Part shown: positions 8,476 to 16,564 of the stretch, piece after piece
Position numbering within the stretch: the stretch's first letter is position 1
Layout of the letters: every line of letters begins with the position of its first letter
Assembly: GCA_963557785.1 (NCBI GenBank)
Contig: CAUWBF010000004.1
Coordinates: 1-64,000 of the forward strand
Reading direction: 5' to 3'
Origin: Merdicola sp963557785
GTDB lineage: Bacteria; Bacillota; Clostridia; TANB77; CAG-508
Length of the DNA: 64,000 nucleotides
Notes under the pieces: model-generated
Database searches by the model: none
The model's input: only the letters and a program-made list of their open reading frames with translations
What the model was told of the DNA's origin: nothing
Program-made: the position numbers and the translations under genes

Positions 8476-9189
8476 TTATTTTATTAATATATTTGCCAAT
8501 TCTAATTGATTATTTGTTAGTTCAAAATTACCTCCGTTATTTTTTATAATATTATGAATATTTTCTATTTTTCTAACATCGGTAATTATTTTTTCTAATG
8601 GTATTATTTCTTTCATATATTTTTCCAAATTACTATATTCTTTGTCCATTATTTTAAAATCTTTTTTCATATAAGCACTTCTCCAGTTATTTGAGCTTTC
8701 TTTTATTTTTCCAAATATATTACTTTGATTTTCTATCATTTCTTCTAGATTGCTACTTATATTATCTACTAGTATATTTTTACCTTTTGTAATTGCATTT
8801 TTTACCTTTTTGTTTATTAAACCTTTTTCTGTACATCTATTTAAAATATTATCTAATAAAGAAGATGCCGAATCAATTATTCCTCCATTTTCTACTGTCT
8901 TCTTTATTTGTTCTATATTTTCAAATTTTCCTGTAAAAATTCCTACTGCACTTTTGCCAATATTTATTCCTTCCTCTATTATCTTTTCTAAACCTTTTTG
9001 CCAGCCTTCTTTTATTAATGTATTTTTTATATTTATTACCTCATTTTCAATAATGTCTGGTAATAAATATTTAAGTCCAATATCTACTGTTGTATTTATT
9101 ACTTTACCTATATTAGTTTCTAAAAAAGTTTGTTGTTCTTTTTCTAAGCTAATATTATTATTTTTTATTCTTCCTAATTCTAATTCCAT
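8476..9189 (-). CDS. Unknown 237-aa helical protein, last gene of virB4-like operon
   Basis: I do not recognise this family. It is predicted largely alpha-helical and amphipathic, with a small-residue-rich central part (residues 75-110, including GINIGKSAVGIFTGKF and a GGIIDSASSLLDNIL segment) and a charged, coiled-coil-like C-terminus (150-237). There is no clear signal peptide or transmembrane helix. Its ATG overlaps the end of the CpaE/ParA-like gene by 10 bases, which indicates translational coupling and a shared function. It could be a substrate, an adaptor or a partner of the ATPase; the sequence does not decide. Confidence 0.8.
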   Translation of the reverse strand: MELELGRIKNNNISLEKEQQTFLETNIGKVINTTVDIGLKYLLPDIIENEVINIKNTLIKEGWQKGLEKIIEEGINIGKSAVGIFTGKFENIEQIKKTVENGGIIDSASSLLDNILNRCTEKGLINKKVKNAITKGKNILVDNISSNLEEMIENQSNIFGKIKESSNNWRSAYMKKDFKIMDKEYSNLEKYMKEIIPLEKIITDVRKIENIHNIIKNNGGNFELTNNQLELANILIK

Positions 9190-10229
9190 AATATTTTTTC
9201 TCCCTTAATTTTATATATTTTTTTGTTTATTTTTCTTATAATTCTTTTGTATGGATGTTTATTATTTTTTATTAAATAATTTAAATTATTTTTATTTATT
9301 ATTAAGTCATATTTTTCATTAATTTTTATTCTTCCAATTATTTTAAATTTTGAAAATATTTTTTTTATAATTTCATATTTAATTGAATATTTATTATATT
9401 TATTAAAAATAATTTTTATTTTATTTTTTTCTATATTCCAATTTTCTGTATATATTTTTAATAATGTATTTGCTTTTTTTATTCCTAGTAAATTAGGTTC
9501 TACTAAAAATATATTTATATCTGATATATTTAATATTTTTGACATTAACTCTAACAATATCTCTGATGAAGTATCTATTAAAATATAATCATATTTTTCT
9601 TTATATATTTTCAAGTTATTTATTATTTCTATTTTATTATTATATTCAATTAAATCTATTTTTTTATTTATTTTAATTATTTCTTTTATTTCATTAATTC
9701 CTAATATTAATCCGATTGATTTATTTAAATAATCTAAATCTATTATTAATATTTTTTTATTCTTTTTTTCTAAATATTTTGCTATTTTTAATATTGTTAT
9801 ACTTTTTCCAACACCACCTGTTCCTGAAATAGAAATTATTTTATTATTCTCTTTTTTATTTATATTAATATCACTATTTTCTTTTTCTAAAAATATTTCA
9901 TTTAATTTATTATCATTTTCATTTTCAATTATTTTAATATTTTTATTTTTAATTATGTTTTTATTATTTTTAATAAATTTAATTTTTTTGTTTACAAAAA
10001 TATAAATTATTATATTTTTATTAATATTTAATATTTCCTGAATTAATTTTTCATTTTTTATTTGTCCTATTAAATCTTCAGAAAATATAATATAATTTAT
10101 ATTTTTATTTAATTCTAATATTTCTAAAATTCCTTCTTTATATTGTATGTTATCTGAAACTATTTCAATTTCATTTTTTATTGGTCTATTTATTTTTTTA
10201 TTATTTGCAATTAATATTCTCTTTTTCAT
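9180..10229 (-). CDS. CpaE/MinD/ParA-like P-loop ATPase with N-terminal receiver-like domain
   Basis: A 349-aa protein, extremely rich in Lys, Ile and Asn. Residues 1-125 look like a degenerate receiver-type domain. The ATPase part starts near 130 with IISISGTGGVGKS (P-loop 136-143), then LIIDLDY near 162 (switch) and YDYILIDTSSE near 213 (Walker B). The second P-loop position, where ParA/MinD proteins have a signature lysine (KGGVGK), is Thr here. The layout matches CpaE/TadZ-type localisation ATPases, which place pili or secretion machines at a cell site. The gene overlaps the virB4-like gene by 29 bases and the 237-aa gene by 10, so all three are coupled. Confidence 0.8.
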   Translation of the reverse strand: MKKRILIANNKKINRPIKNEIEIVSDNIQYKEGILEILELNKNINYIIFSEDLIGQIKNEKLIQEILNINKNIIIYIFVNKKIKFIKNNKNIIKNKNIKIIENENDNKLNEIFLEKENSDININKKENNKIISISGTGGVGKSITILKIAKYLEKKNKKILIIDLDYLNKSIGLILGINEIKEIIKINKKIDLIEYNNKIEIINNLKIYKEKYDYILIDTSSEILLELMSKILNISDINIFLVEPNLLGIKKANTLLKIYTENWNIEKNKIKIIFNKYNKYSIKYEIIKKIFSKFKIIGRIKINEKYDLIINKNNLNYLIKNNKHPYKRIIRKINKKIYKIKGEKILWN

Positions 10230-12070
10230 TTATTACTCCTTTTAAAATTATATCTTCTTCAATTTTTGAAGCATCTATTTTAGTTACTATATGGTCTTCA
10301 CCGACAAACATTACACATTCTCCTTTTCTTAATGATTTAATTTCTATTTTTTCTTTCTCTGATAAATTAGTATATTTTTCTAATATTTTTATATTTTCTT
10401 CTTCTAGGTTAAAAAAACTCTTAATAGATGAATTATTTAATATACTTCTTCCATATATTCCATCTTCTAAGCTAAATAAATCTGATATATCTTGAGTTAT
10501 TGCTATACCACTTCCTCCATATTTTCTTATTGTTTTAAATATTTTATATACAAATGATGCTACATTTTTATTTGATGTTACTCCAATTAATCTCCAAATT
10601 TCATCAAAATATATAGCTTTTTTTTCATTACGATTCATCTTTATTTTGTCCCAAAATAGTTCAGTAAATAAGTACATTCCATATTTAAGGTTTTCTTCTC
10701 CTAAGTCATATACATCTGCTATTATTAGATTATTTTCTAATTTTATATTTGTATAATTATTTAAAAATTTAAGTGATCCTTTTACAAATGGAATTAATTT
10801 TATTTGTAATTTTTTAGTATTTTCGTCTTCACTTAATACATTGTACAAATCCTCTAATATTGGCATATCTTTGCTTTCTTTAAATATTTTTTTCCCTTTT
10901 TCTTTCTTATATAAACTATCATCATCAAAATTAATATTTTTTCTATTATATGTTTCTATTATTTTATTTTCTAATATAGCTCTTTCTTCTTCATTAAGAT
11001 TCTCACAAATCAAATTAAAAAATCCAATAATTTTTGATATTTTTGTTGCTAGATATCCTTCTTCATTTTCTTCAATACTTTCTTTTCTTATATCAAATAT
11101 ATTTATATATGTATTTGATGTTGGACCTATTTTTATAAATGTTCCACCAAGAGCTCTACATAAATTATAATATTCTCTATCTGGATCTATTACATATTGT
11201 GATATTCCTAATATTTTATACCTTATTATTAATATTTTTGTAAAAAAAGATTTTCCTGAACCACTTGTACCAAATACACACATATTAGCATTTTTGTATT
11301 TATCACTATTATATCTATCTATAAAAACCATTGAATCATTATACATATTGGTTCCTATATATATTCCTTCTTCATCAAAAATAGTGGATGATATAAAAGG
11401 AAAAGTGGAAATTAAACCACTAGTTAAAATATTTCTTTTTCCTATTTTTTTTAGCTCTTCTGCATTATTCATTATTGGAAAACATGACATTATTCCTTGC
11501 TCCTGTCTAAATATTGCTCTTCTACACTGCATTCCTTTACTCTGCAAGATTCCTTCTACTTTATTTAATGAATATTCTAAATTTTTTAAATCCGTTGCGT
11601 ATACATTTATATATAAATATAAAAAATATAATTCTTCATTATTTACTTGCATTTCTTTTCTTATATATTTTGCATCATTATATGTAAAAGCTGCTATATC
11701 TATATCTTGCCTATTATTACCTATTTCTTTTAAATCCACACTTACATTTCCAATATGATATGTAATATCTTTAATTATTTTATAAGTGTCTTGTTTTTCA
11801 TAAAACATAGATATGTTCATATTTATATTTGTATCTATTAATGTTTTTAATATTAATTCATTTTGTTCTCTAAAATAATTCGTAACTATTATTGTCGAAT
11901 AATATATTTGATCAATTTCAATATTTTTTGGATTTAAATTGCTGATATATGCTGGACTTAAATAATCTTTTTCTGAAAAGAAACCGTTGAATAAATTTAT
12001 TTTCTTCTTTATTTTTTAATTGTTTTTCTTTAGTTAAATTTTTTAATAAAAATTTATAACTATTCTTCAT
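10201..12070 (-). CDS. virB4: VirB4/TraE-family T4SS ATPase, reading frame broken by a one-base shift
   Basis: The longest open part (11820-10201, 539 aa) carries the ATPase core: P-loop GTSGSGKS at its residues 184-191, Walker B in KAIYFDEIWRL and AITQDISDLF. The same frame is open further upstream, reading NLFNGFFSEKDYLSPAYI into the open part, but has no start codon before a stop. A good ATG at 12070, behind AGGAGG at 12080-12075, opens a 50-codon ORF (to 11918) in the neighbouring frame. Joining the two needs loss of one base, probably in the A-rich stretch around 11995-12035, and gives about 622 aa, a normal VirB4 length. It could be a sequencing error, a recent mutation or programmed frameshifting. 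Confidence 0.8.
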
Positions 12071-12081
12071 TAAACCTCCTT

Positions 12082-12630
12082 TTAGTTTTTTGAATAATAT
12101 ATTCTTACATTAAAAAATGAAAATAAAATTTCTTTTATTTCATCCTTATTTAAATTGATGGTTTTATTTCCACATCTTGATAATGCTTCTTTTATTTTTA
12201 TATATTTTTCATTTAGTTCTTCTATTGCTATTTTTTCATTATTAATATTATTTTTTATAATAATATAATAATTTTTTGATGCTGATTTTTTATTTAAATT
12301 TATATCTTTAATAAATTTAATATATTCATCTGAAATAATTTGCATCATTTTATTTTTTTCTTTTTTATTTTTATTAATTTTGGAAATTATAAAAGATAGA
12401 TCTTCTTTATTACTTTGAATTAAAATTTGAATATCAAAATTACAGATTTTTAAAAATTCTTTATAAGATTTTAATATAGAGTTTTTTTCTAACTCTGTTT
12501 TTAAGTTGAAATTTATTGGATTTATTTTTAATATTTTTATATATTCTCTATTTTTTGTATATATTATTCCATTATCTAAAATTCTTTCTATCGGTATCCA
12601 ATCTTTAGTAGATATCTCTTTTTTTACCAT
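12082..12630 (-). CDS. VirB4/TraC N-terminal-domain-like protein
   Basis: A 182-aa soluble protein opening with KDWIPIERILDNGIIYTKNREYIKIL, a pattern I associate with the small N-terminal TraC-like proteins that precede virB4 in Gram-positive conjugation modules; the recognition is moderate. The rest is helical and Lys/Asn/Ile-rich, with no P-loop. The ATG follows AAAGGAGAATAT and lies about 18 bp from the expected transcription start. The virB4-like gene begins 11 bp after its stop. It probably docks with, or completes, the VirB4 ATPase, which is inference from order and similarity. Confidence 0.7.
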   Translation of the reverse strand: MVKKEISTKDWIPIERILDNGIIYTKNREYIKILKINPINFNLKTELEKNSILKSYKEFLKICNFDIQILIQSNKEDLSFIISKINKNKKEKNKMMQIISDEYIKFIKDINLNKKSASKNYYIIIKNNINNEKIAIEELNEKYIKIKEALSRCGNKTINLNKDEIKEILFSFFNVRIYYSKN

Positions 12631-12654
12631 ATATTCTCCTTTCCTCTAAAAATA

Positions 12655-12683
12655 ATCATACTCTCGCATTTTATTTATGTCAA
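12655..12683 (-). promoter_or_regulatory. Sigma-A promoter of the virB4-like operon
   Basis: On the minus strand: perfect TTGACA (12683-12678), a 17-bp spacer, and TATGAT (12660-12655). Transcription would begin near 12648, just upstream of the ribosome site. This is one of the closest matches to consensus in the window. Confidence 0.85.
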
Positions 12684-12702
12684 CAAAAATCGTTCTACAT
12701 TT

Positions 12703-12709
12703 TTCGACA
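12703..12709 (-). promoter_or_regulatory. Perfect Spo0A box upstream of the virB4-like operon
   Basis: The minus strand reads TGTCGAA within TTTTGTCGAAAAA, matching the 0A-box consensus and its usual AT flanks. It sits 20 bp upstream of the -35 element, a position where Spo0A can activate or repress. Binding is not shown by sequence alone. Confidence 0.5.
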
Positions 12710-12718
12710 AAATATTTT

Positions 12719-13160
12719 TTTGTATAATTTTTTTTATTTTGATCATAATATTATTATAAAGTTAATATTAGTTGATCAAAGAAGTATATATGTATTTAAT
12801 TCGATTTATGTATATATTTTGAGCAAAGATATAATATAGCTATTGTAGTTATATTGTGTCGGCGACGTGAATATATTATTTGTTTGTAAGTTATAATATA
12901 TTGTGGTTAAATTATAAGTAATATATTTTAGATAAGATTATATTTATATCAGATTGTGGTTATTACTAGTCCTTATGGGATGAATTTAGCTACTTATGGT
13001 GTTCTTATAGTCGAGCAACTGATTAATATATGTGGTATATAGCTTATTTATATAGTAATATATATTAGGTTAGACTATTATATATATTAGTTTGAGTTAA
13101 GATTAATATTGGCTTTACTGATAATAGCTAGACAATTTCTTGTCTAGCTATTATATTTTT
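12719..13160 (+). ncRNA. Possible untranslated RNA between the virB4-like operon and gyrB
   Basis: This roughly 440-base stretch has no ORF on either strand and is richer in G than the other gaps, with segments such as GTCGGCGACGTG and CTAGTCCTTATGGGATG. It ends in a 13-bp hairpin (13124-13153) followed by a T-rich run on the + strand only. A weak TTGTAT-18-CATAAT promoter lies at its left end. I cannot match it to a known RNA family. It could instead be a decayed gene or a long regulatory spacer. Confidence 0.35.
13124..13160 (+). terminator. Rho-independent terminator pointing right, beside gyrB 3' end
   Basis: AATAGCTAGACAA pairs with TTGTCTAGCTATT around TTTC (GAAA on the other strand) and is followed by ATATTTTTT on the + strand. 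The minus-strand flank has no T run, so it fits a rightward transcript better than gyrB, although it could still slow gyrB transcripts. Confidence 0.6.
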
Positions 13161-15091
13161 TATATATCTAAGTTTTTAACATATTTTGCATTTTTTTCTA
13201 TAAACTCTCTCCTTGGTTCTACTTCGTCTCCCATTAAAATGCTAAATGTTTCATCTGCTTTTATTGCATCATCCATTGTAACTTTTATTAGTATTCTTTT
13301 TTCAGGATCCATTGTTGTATCCCATAATTGCTCAGGATTCATTTCTCCTAAACCTTTATACCTTTGTATTGAAACAGCATCTCTAGCGATTCCTTTTTCT
13401 TCTAATTCCTTAAATGCTTTATCTAAATCATCTTCTGTATAGCAGTATATATCTTGCATTCCTTTTTTTGATAATTTAAATAATGGTGGTTGTGCTAAAT
13501 ATACATTTCCATTTTCTATTAATGGTCTCATATATCTGAAGAAAAATGTTAATAATAATGTTCTAATATGTGCACCGTCTACATCGGCATCTGCCATTAT
13601 TATAACTTTTCCATATCTTATTTTTGTTATATCAAAATCTGCTCCTATTCCTGCTCCTACTGCTAATATTACTGGTTGTAATTTATCATTATTATATATT
13701 TTATCTGCTCTTGATTTTTCTACATTAAGCATTTTTCCCCATAATGGTAATATTGCTTGGAATTTTCTATCTCTTCCTTGCTTTGCGCTTCCTCCAGCAG
13801 AGTCTCCTTCGACTATATATATTTCACACTCTTCAGAATTTTTACTACTACAATCAGCTAATTTTCCTGGTAGTGTTGATGTTTCTAATGCATTTTTTCT
13901 TCTTACTAATTCTCTTGCTTTTCTTGCAGCTTCTCTTGCTCTTGAAGCACTTATACATTTTTCTAATATTGCTTTTGCAACAGATGGGTTCTCCTCTAAG
14001 AAATTAAATAGTGCTTCATTTACCATAGATTGAACAATTCCTGTTACATTACTATTTCCTAATTTTGTTTTAGTTTGTCCTTCAAATTGAGGTTCTTTAA
14101 CTTTTACTGAAATAACTGCTGTTATTCCTTCCCTTATATCTTCGCCTTGCAAATTGCTATCTTTATCTTTTAGAATATTATGACTTCTAGCATAATCATT
14201 GAATACTTTAGTTAAAGCTCTTTTAAATCCTTCTAAGTGTGTTCCACCTTCTATAGTATTTATATTGTTTACAAAAGTATATATATTTTCTGAATAAGCT
14301 GTTGTATATTGTATAGCTATTTCTGTTGGTACTTCTCCATCATTTTTTTCTATATAAATTGGTGTTGGATGTAATTTTTCTTTGTTTTTATTTAAATATT
14401 CTACAAATGAATTTAATCCTCCTTCAAAACAAAAATCTGCTTTTTTAGGTTCTTCTCCTCTTTGATCTTCTATTTTTATTCTTAAACCTTTTGTTAAGAA
14501 GGCTATTTCTCTAAATCTCGTTTCTAATACTTCAAATTCATATTCAAGAGTTTCAAAAATAGTATCATCTGCTAAAAATCTTACTTTTGTTCCTGTTTTG
14601 TTAGAGTCTCCTATTCTTTCTAATTTTTGTACTGTTTTTCCTCTTTCGAATTTCATATTATATATTCCACCATCTCTTTGAATTGTAACTTCAACCCATT
14701 GAGATAATGCATTTACTACTGATGCACCTACACCATGTAAACCTCCAGAAACTTTATATCCACTATCTCCACCAAATTTTCCACCTGCGTGTAAAACAGT
14801 ATATACTGTTTCTGCTGTTGATATTTTTGTTTTTGGATGTATTTCTACTGGTATTCCTCTACCATTATCTTCTACTGATACAATATTTCCTGGTTCTATT
14901 ATTATATTTATATCTGTACAATATCCTGCTAATGCTTCATCAACACAGTTATCTACTATTTCATATACTAAATGATGTAGTCCTCTTACAGATACACTTC
15001 CTATATACATACCTGGTCTTTTTCTAACTGCTTCTAAACCTTCTAATACTTGTATTTGTTCTGCCCCATATTTATGTTTAAATTGTTCCAT
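13160..15091 (-). CDS. gyrB: DNA gyrase subunit B
   Basis: A 643-aa protein with the GHKL ATPase (VDNCVDEAL, DNGRGIP and GGLHGVGASVVNALS), the transducer domain, and the TOPRIM domain (EGDSAGGSA, then MADADVDGAHI). The PLWGKMLNVEKSR stretch and the C-terminal QRYKGLGEMNPEQLW are typical of GyrB. It drives ATP-dependent supercoiling with GyrA. It lies 19 bp downstream of the RemB-like gene in the dnaA-dnaN-recF-remB-gyrB order. gyrA is not next but 4.8 kb further on. Confidence 0.98.
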   Translation of the reverse strand: MEQFKHKYGAEQIQVLEGLEAVRKRPGMYIGSVSVRGLHHLVYEIVDNCVDEALAGYCTDINIIIEPGNIVSVEDNGRGIPVEIHPKTKISTAETVYTVLHAGGKFGGDSGYKVSGGLHGVGASVVNALSQWVEVTIQRDGGIYNMKFERGKTVQKLERIGDSNKTGTKVRFLADDTIFETLEYEFEVLETRFREIAFLTKGLRIKIEDQRGEEPKKADFCFEGGLNSFVEYLNKNKEKLHPTPIYIEKNDGEVPTEIAIQYTTAYSENIYTFVNNINTIEGGTHLEGFKRALTKVFNDYARSHNILKDKDSNLQGEDIREGITAVISVKVKEPQFEGQTKTKLGNSNVTGIVQSMVNEALFNFLEENPSVAKAILEKCISASRAREAARKARELVRRKNALETSTLPGKLADCSSKNSEECEIYIVEGDSAGGSAKQGRDRKFQAILPLWGKMLNVEKSRADKIYNNDKLQPVILAVGAGIGADFDITKIRYGKVIIMADADVDGAHIRTLLLTFFFRYMRPLIENGNVYLAQPPLFKLSKKGMQDIYCYTEDDLDKAFKELEEKGIARDAVSIQRYKGLGEMNPEQLWDTTMDPEKRILIKVTMDDAIKADETFSILMGDEVEPRREFIEKNAKYVKNLDI

Positions 15092-15110
15092 TAAAAAACC
15101 TCCTAATGTT

Positions 15111-15374
15111 TTATTTTATTTTTATGTTCATTTCTGTTCTTTTTGCTATTGTAGTAGATGATATATTAGAAATATATCCTATTATTTTATCTTCTGTTTT
15201 AGCTATAATTAACGATTTTTCCTCTGTTCCTTCTTCTTTTATTAGTGAGTGACTATTATTTAAATCATTAATTAATCTTTTATATTCTGCTGTTTCCTTT
15301 ATAGAATCTATATTATATATAGCAATTAAATCTGTTTGTTTTACTATATTGTTGTTTCCTATATGGAGATACAT
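15111..15374 (-). CDS. remB: RemB/YaaB-like DUF370 family protein
   Basis: An 87-aa protein beginning MYLHIGNNNIV, the hallmark of the DUF370 family, and found between recF and gyrB exactly as yaaB (remB) is in Bacillus subtilis. RemA/RemB are DNA-binding regulators linked to matrix genes in Bacillus; the role in Clostridia is not established. Spacing to recF is 15 bp and to gyrB 19 bp, so it is an operon member. Confidence 0.85.
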   Translation of the reverse strand: MYLHIGNNNIVKQTDLIAIYNIDSIKETAEYKRLINDLNNSHSLIKEEGTEEKSLIIAKTEDKIIGYISNISSTTIAKRTEMNIKIK

Positions 15375-15389
15375 AATAAAGCTCCTTTT

Positions 15390-16463
15390 TTAATTTTCTT
15401 TATTTATTTTTCCTTCTTTCACATTATATATGTTATATTTAAAATTTTCAAGTATTATTTTATTTGTTCCTGTTATTAATACTTGTGTTTCCGTAATATT
15501 TTCTATAAGTTTTTTTCTTCTTTTATCATCTAATTCAGACATAAAATCATCTAATAATAATATTGGATATTCTCCTATTTCATCATAAATCGTATATAAT
15601 TCTGATAATTTTAAAGACAATATTGCTGTTCTATATTGACCTTGTGAACCATATATACTTAATTCTTTTTTATTTATATAAATTATAAAATCATCTCTAT
15701 GAATTCCTACTGTTGTATAACCTTTTTGTATATCATTTTTTCTGCTATTTTTTAATTTATTTTTAAATTTATCTATATCTGAAAAATCACTAATATAATG
15801 TATTTTTATTATTTCTTTTTCATCCGTTATTTTATAATGAATTTGTTCTATTTTTTCTTTTATTTTATTTATAAATTCATTTCTATAATTATATATTATT
15901 TCTGCGTATTCTGATAATTTTTCATCCCATATTTCTAATAATTCTTCAGGTTTATTTTCATTTTTTATTTGTCTTAAATAATTATTTCTTTCTTCTAATG
16001 CTTTTATATATAAATTATAATTATAAATATAAGATGGTCTTAATTGGCTAATCATCATATTTAAAAATTTTCTTCTTTTTTGTGGTCCTCCTTTTAATAT
16101 TTCTATATCATCTGGAGAAAACATTACTGTATTTATATTACCAATTAATTCGCTTAATTTATTTATTTTTATCCCATTTACATTAATTTGTTTTTTATCA
16201 GATATATTATATTGTATTCTTCCTTCTCTATCAGATTTATTATAATTTATTTCTATTTCTGCACAGTTTTCACCTAATTTTATTAACTCTTTTTCTTTGT
16301 TACTTCTAAAAGATTTTCCAATTGAACAAAGAAAAACAGATTCTAAAATATTAGTTTTTCCCTGTGCATTATCTCCATAGAAAATATTAATTCCTTTATT
16401 TAGTTCTATAATTTCTTCTTCATAATTTCTAAAATTTTTAAGTTTTATTGTTGTTATATTCAT
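15390..16463 (-). CDS. recF: DNA replication and repair protein RecF
   Basis: A 357-aa SMC-like ATPase: P-loop GDNAQGKTNILE near residue 30, the FSPDDIEILKGGPQKRRKFLN signature near 110, and Walker B LLLDDFMSELD near 300. It loads RecA at gaps with RecO and RecR. I chose the ATG at 16463 because AAGGTGGAG precedes it at proper spacing and NITTIKLKNFRNY is the standard N-terminus; a GTG seven codons upstream overlaps that ribosome site. Confidence 0.97.
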   Translation of the reverse strand: MNITTIKLKNFRNYEEEIIELNKGINIFYGDNAQGKTNILESVFLCSIGKSFRSNKEKELIKLGENCAEIEINYNKSDREGRIQYNISDKKQINVNGIKINKLSELIGNINTVMFSPDDIEILKGGPQKRRKFLNMMISQLRPSYIYNYNLYIKALEERNNYLRQIKNENKPEELLEIWDEKLSEYAEIIYNYRNEFINKIKEKIEQIHYKITDEKEIIKIHYISDFSDIDKFKNKLKNSRKNDIQKGYTTVGIHRDDFIIYINKKELSIYGSQGQYRTAILSLKLSELYTIYDEIGEYPILLLDDFMSELDDKRRKKLIENITETQVLITGTNKIILENFKYNIYNVKEGKINKEN

Positions 16464-16501
16464 TTTTCTCCACCTTTTTTCCACTTTTCTGTGGAAAACA
16501 A

Positions 16502-16547
16502 ATTGCCTTACGATGAATTATACACATTTTTTCATCATAAGGCAATT
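16502..16547 (-). other. Hairpin with a DnaA-box-like loop between dnaN and recF
   Basis: ATTGCCTTACGATGAA pairs with TTCATCATAAGGCAAT with one wobble, enclosing a loop that contains TTATACACA (16518-16526), a match to the DnaA box consensus TTATNCACA. On the minus strand a T-rich tail follows, so it may act as a partial terminator or attenuator after dnaN. Confidence 0.6.
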
Positions 16548-16564
16548 TTATTTTTATTTTTTTA

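Noticed and set aside
12082..13160. Insertion sequence or integrase gene next to the virB4-like operon
   Set aside because: No transposase or recombinase motif and no terminal inverted repeats or target duplications were seen.
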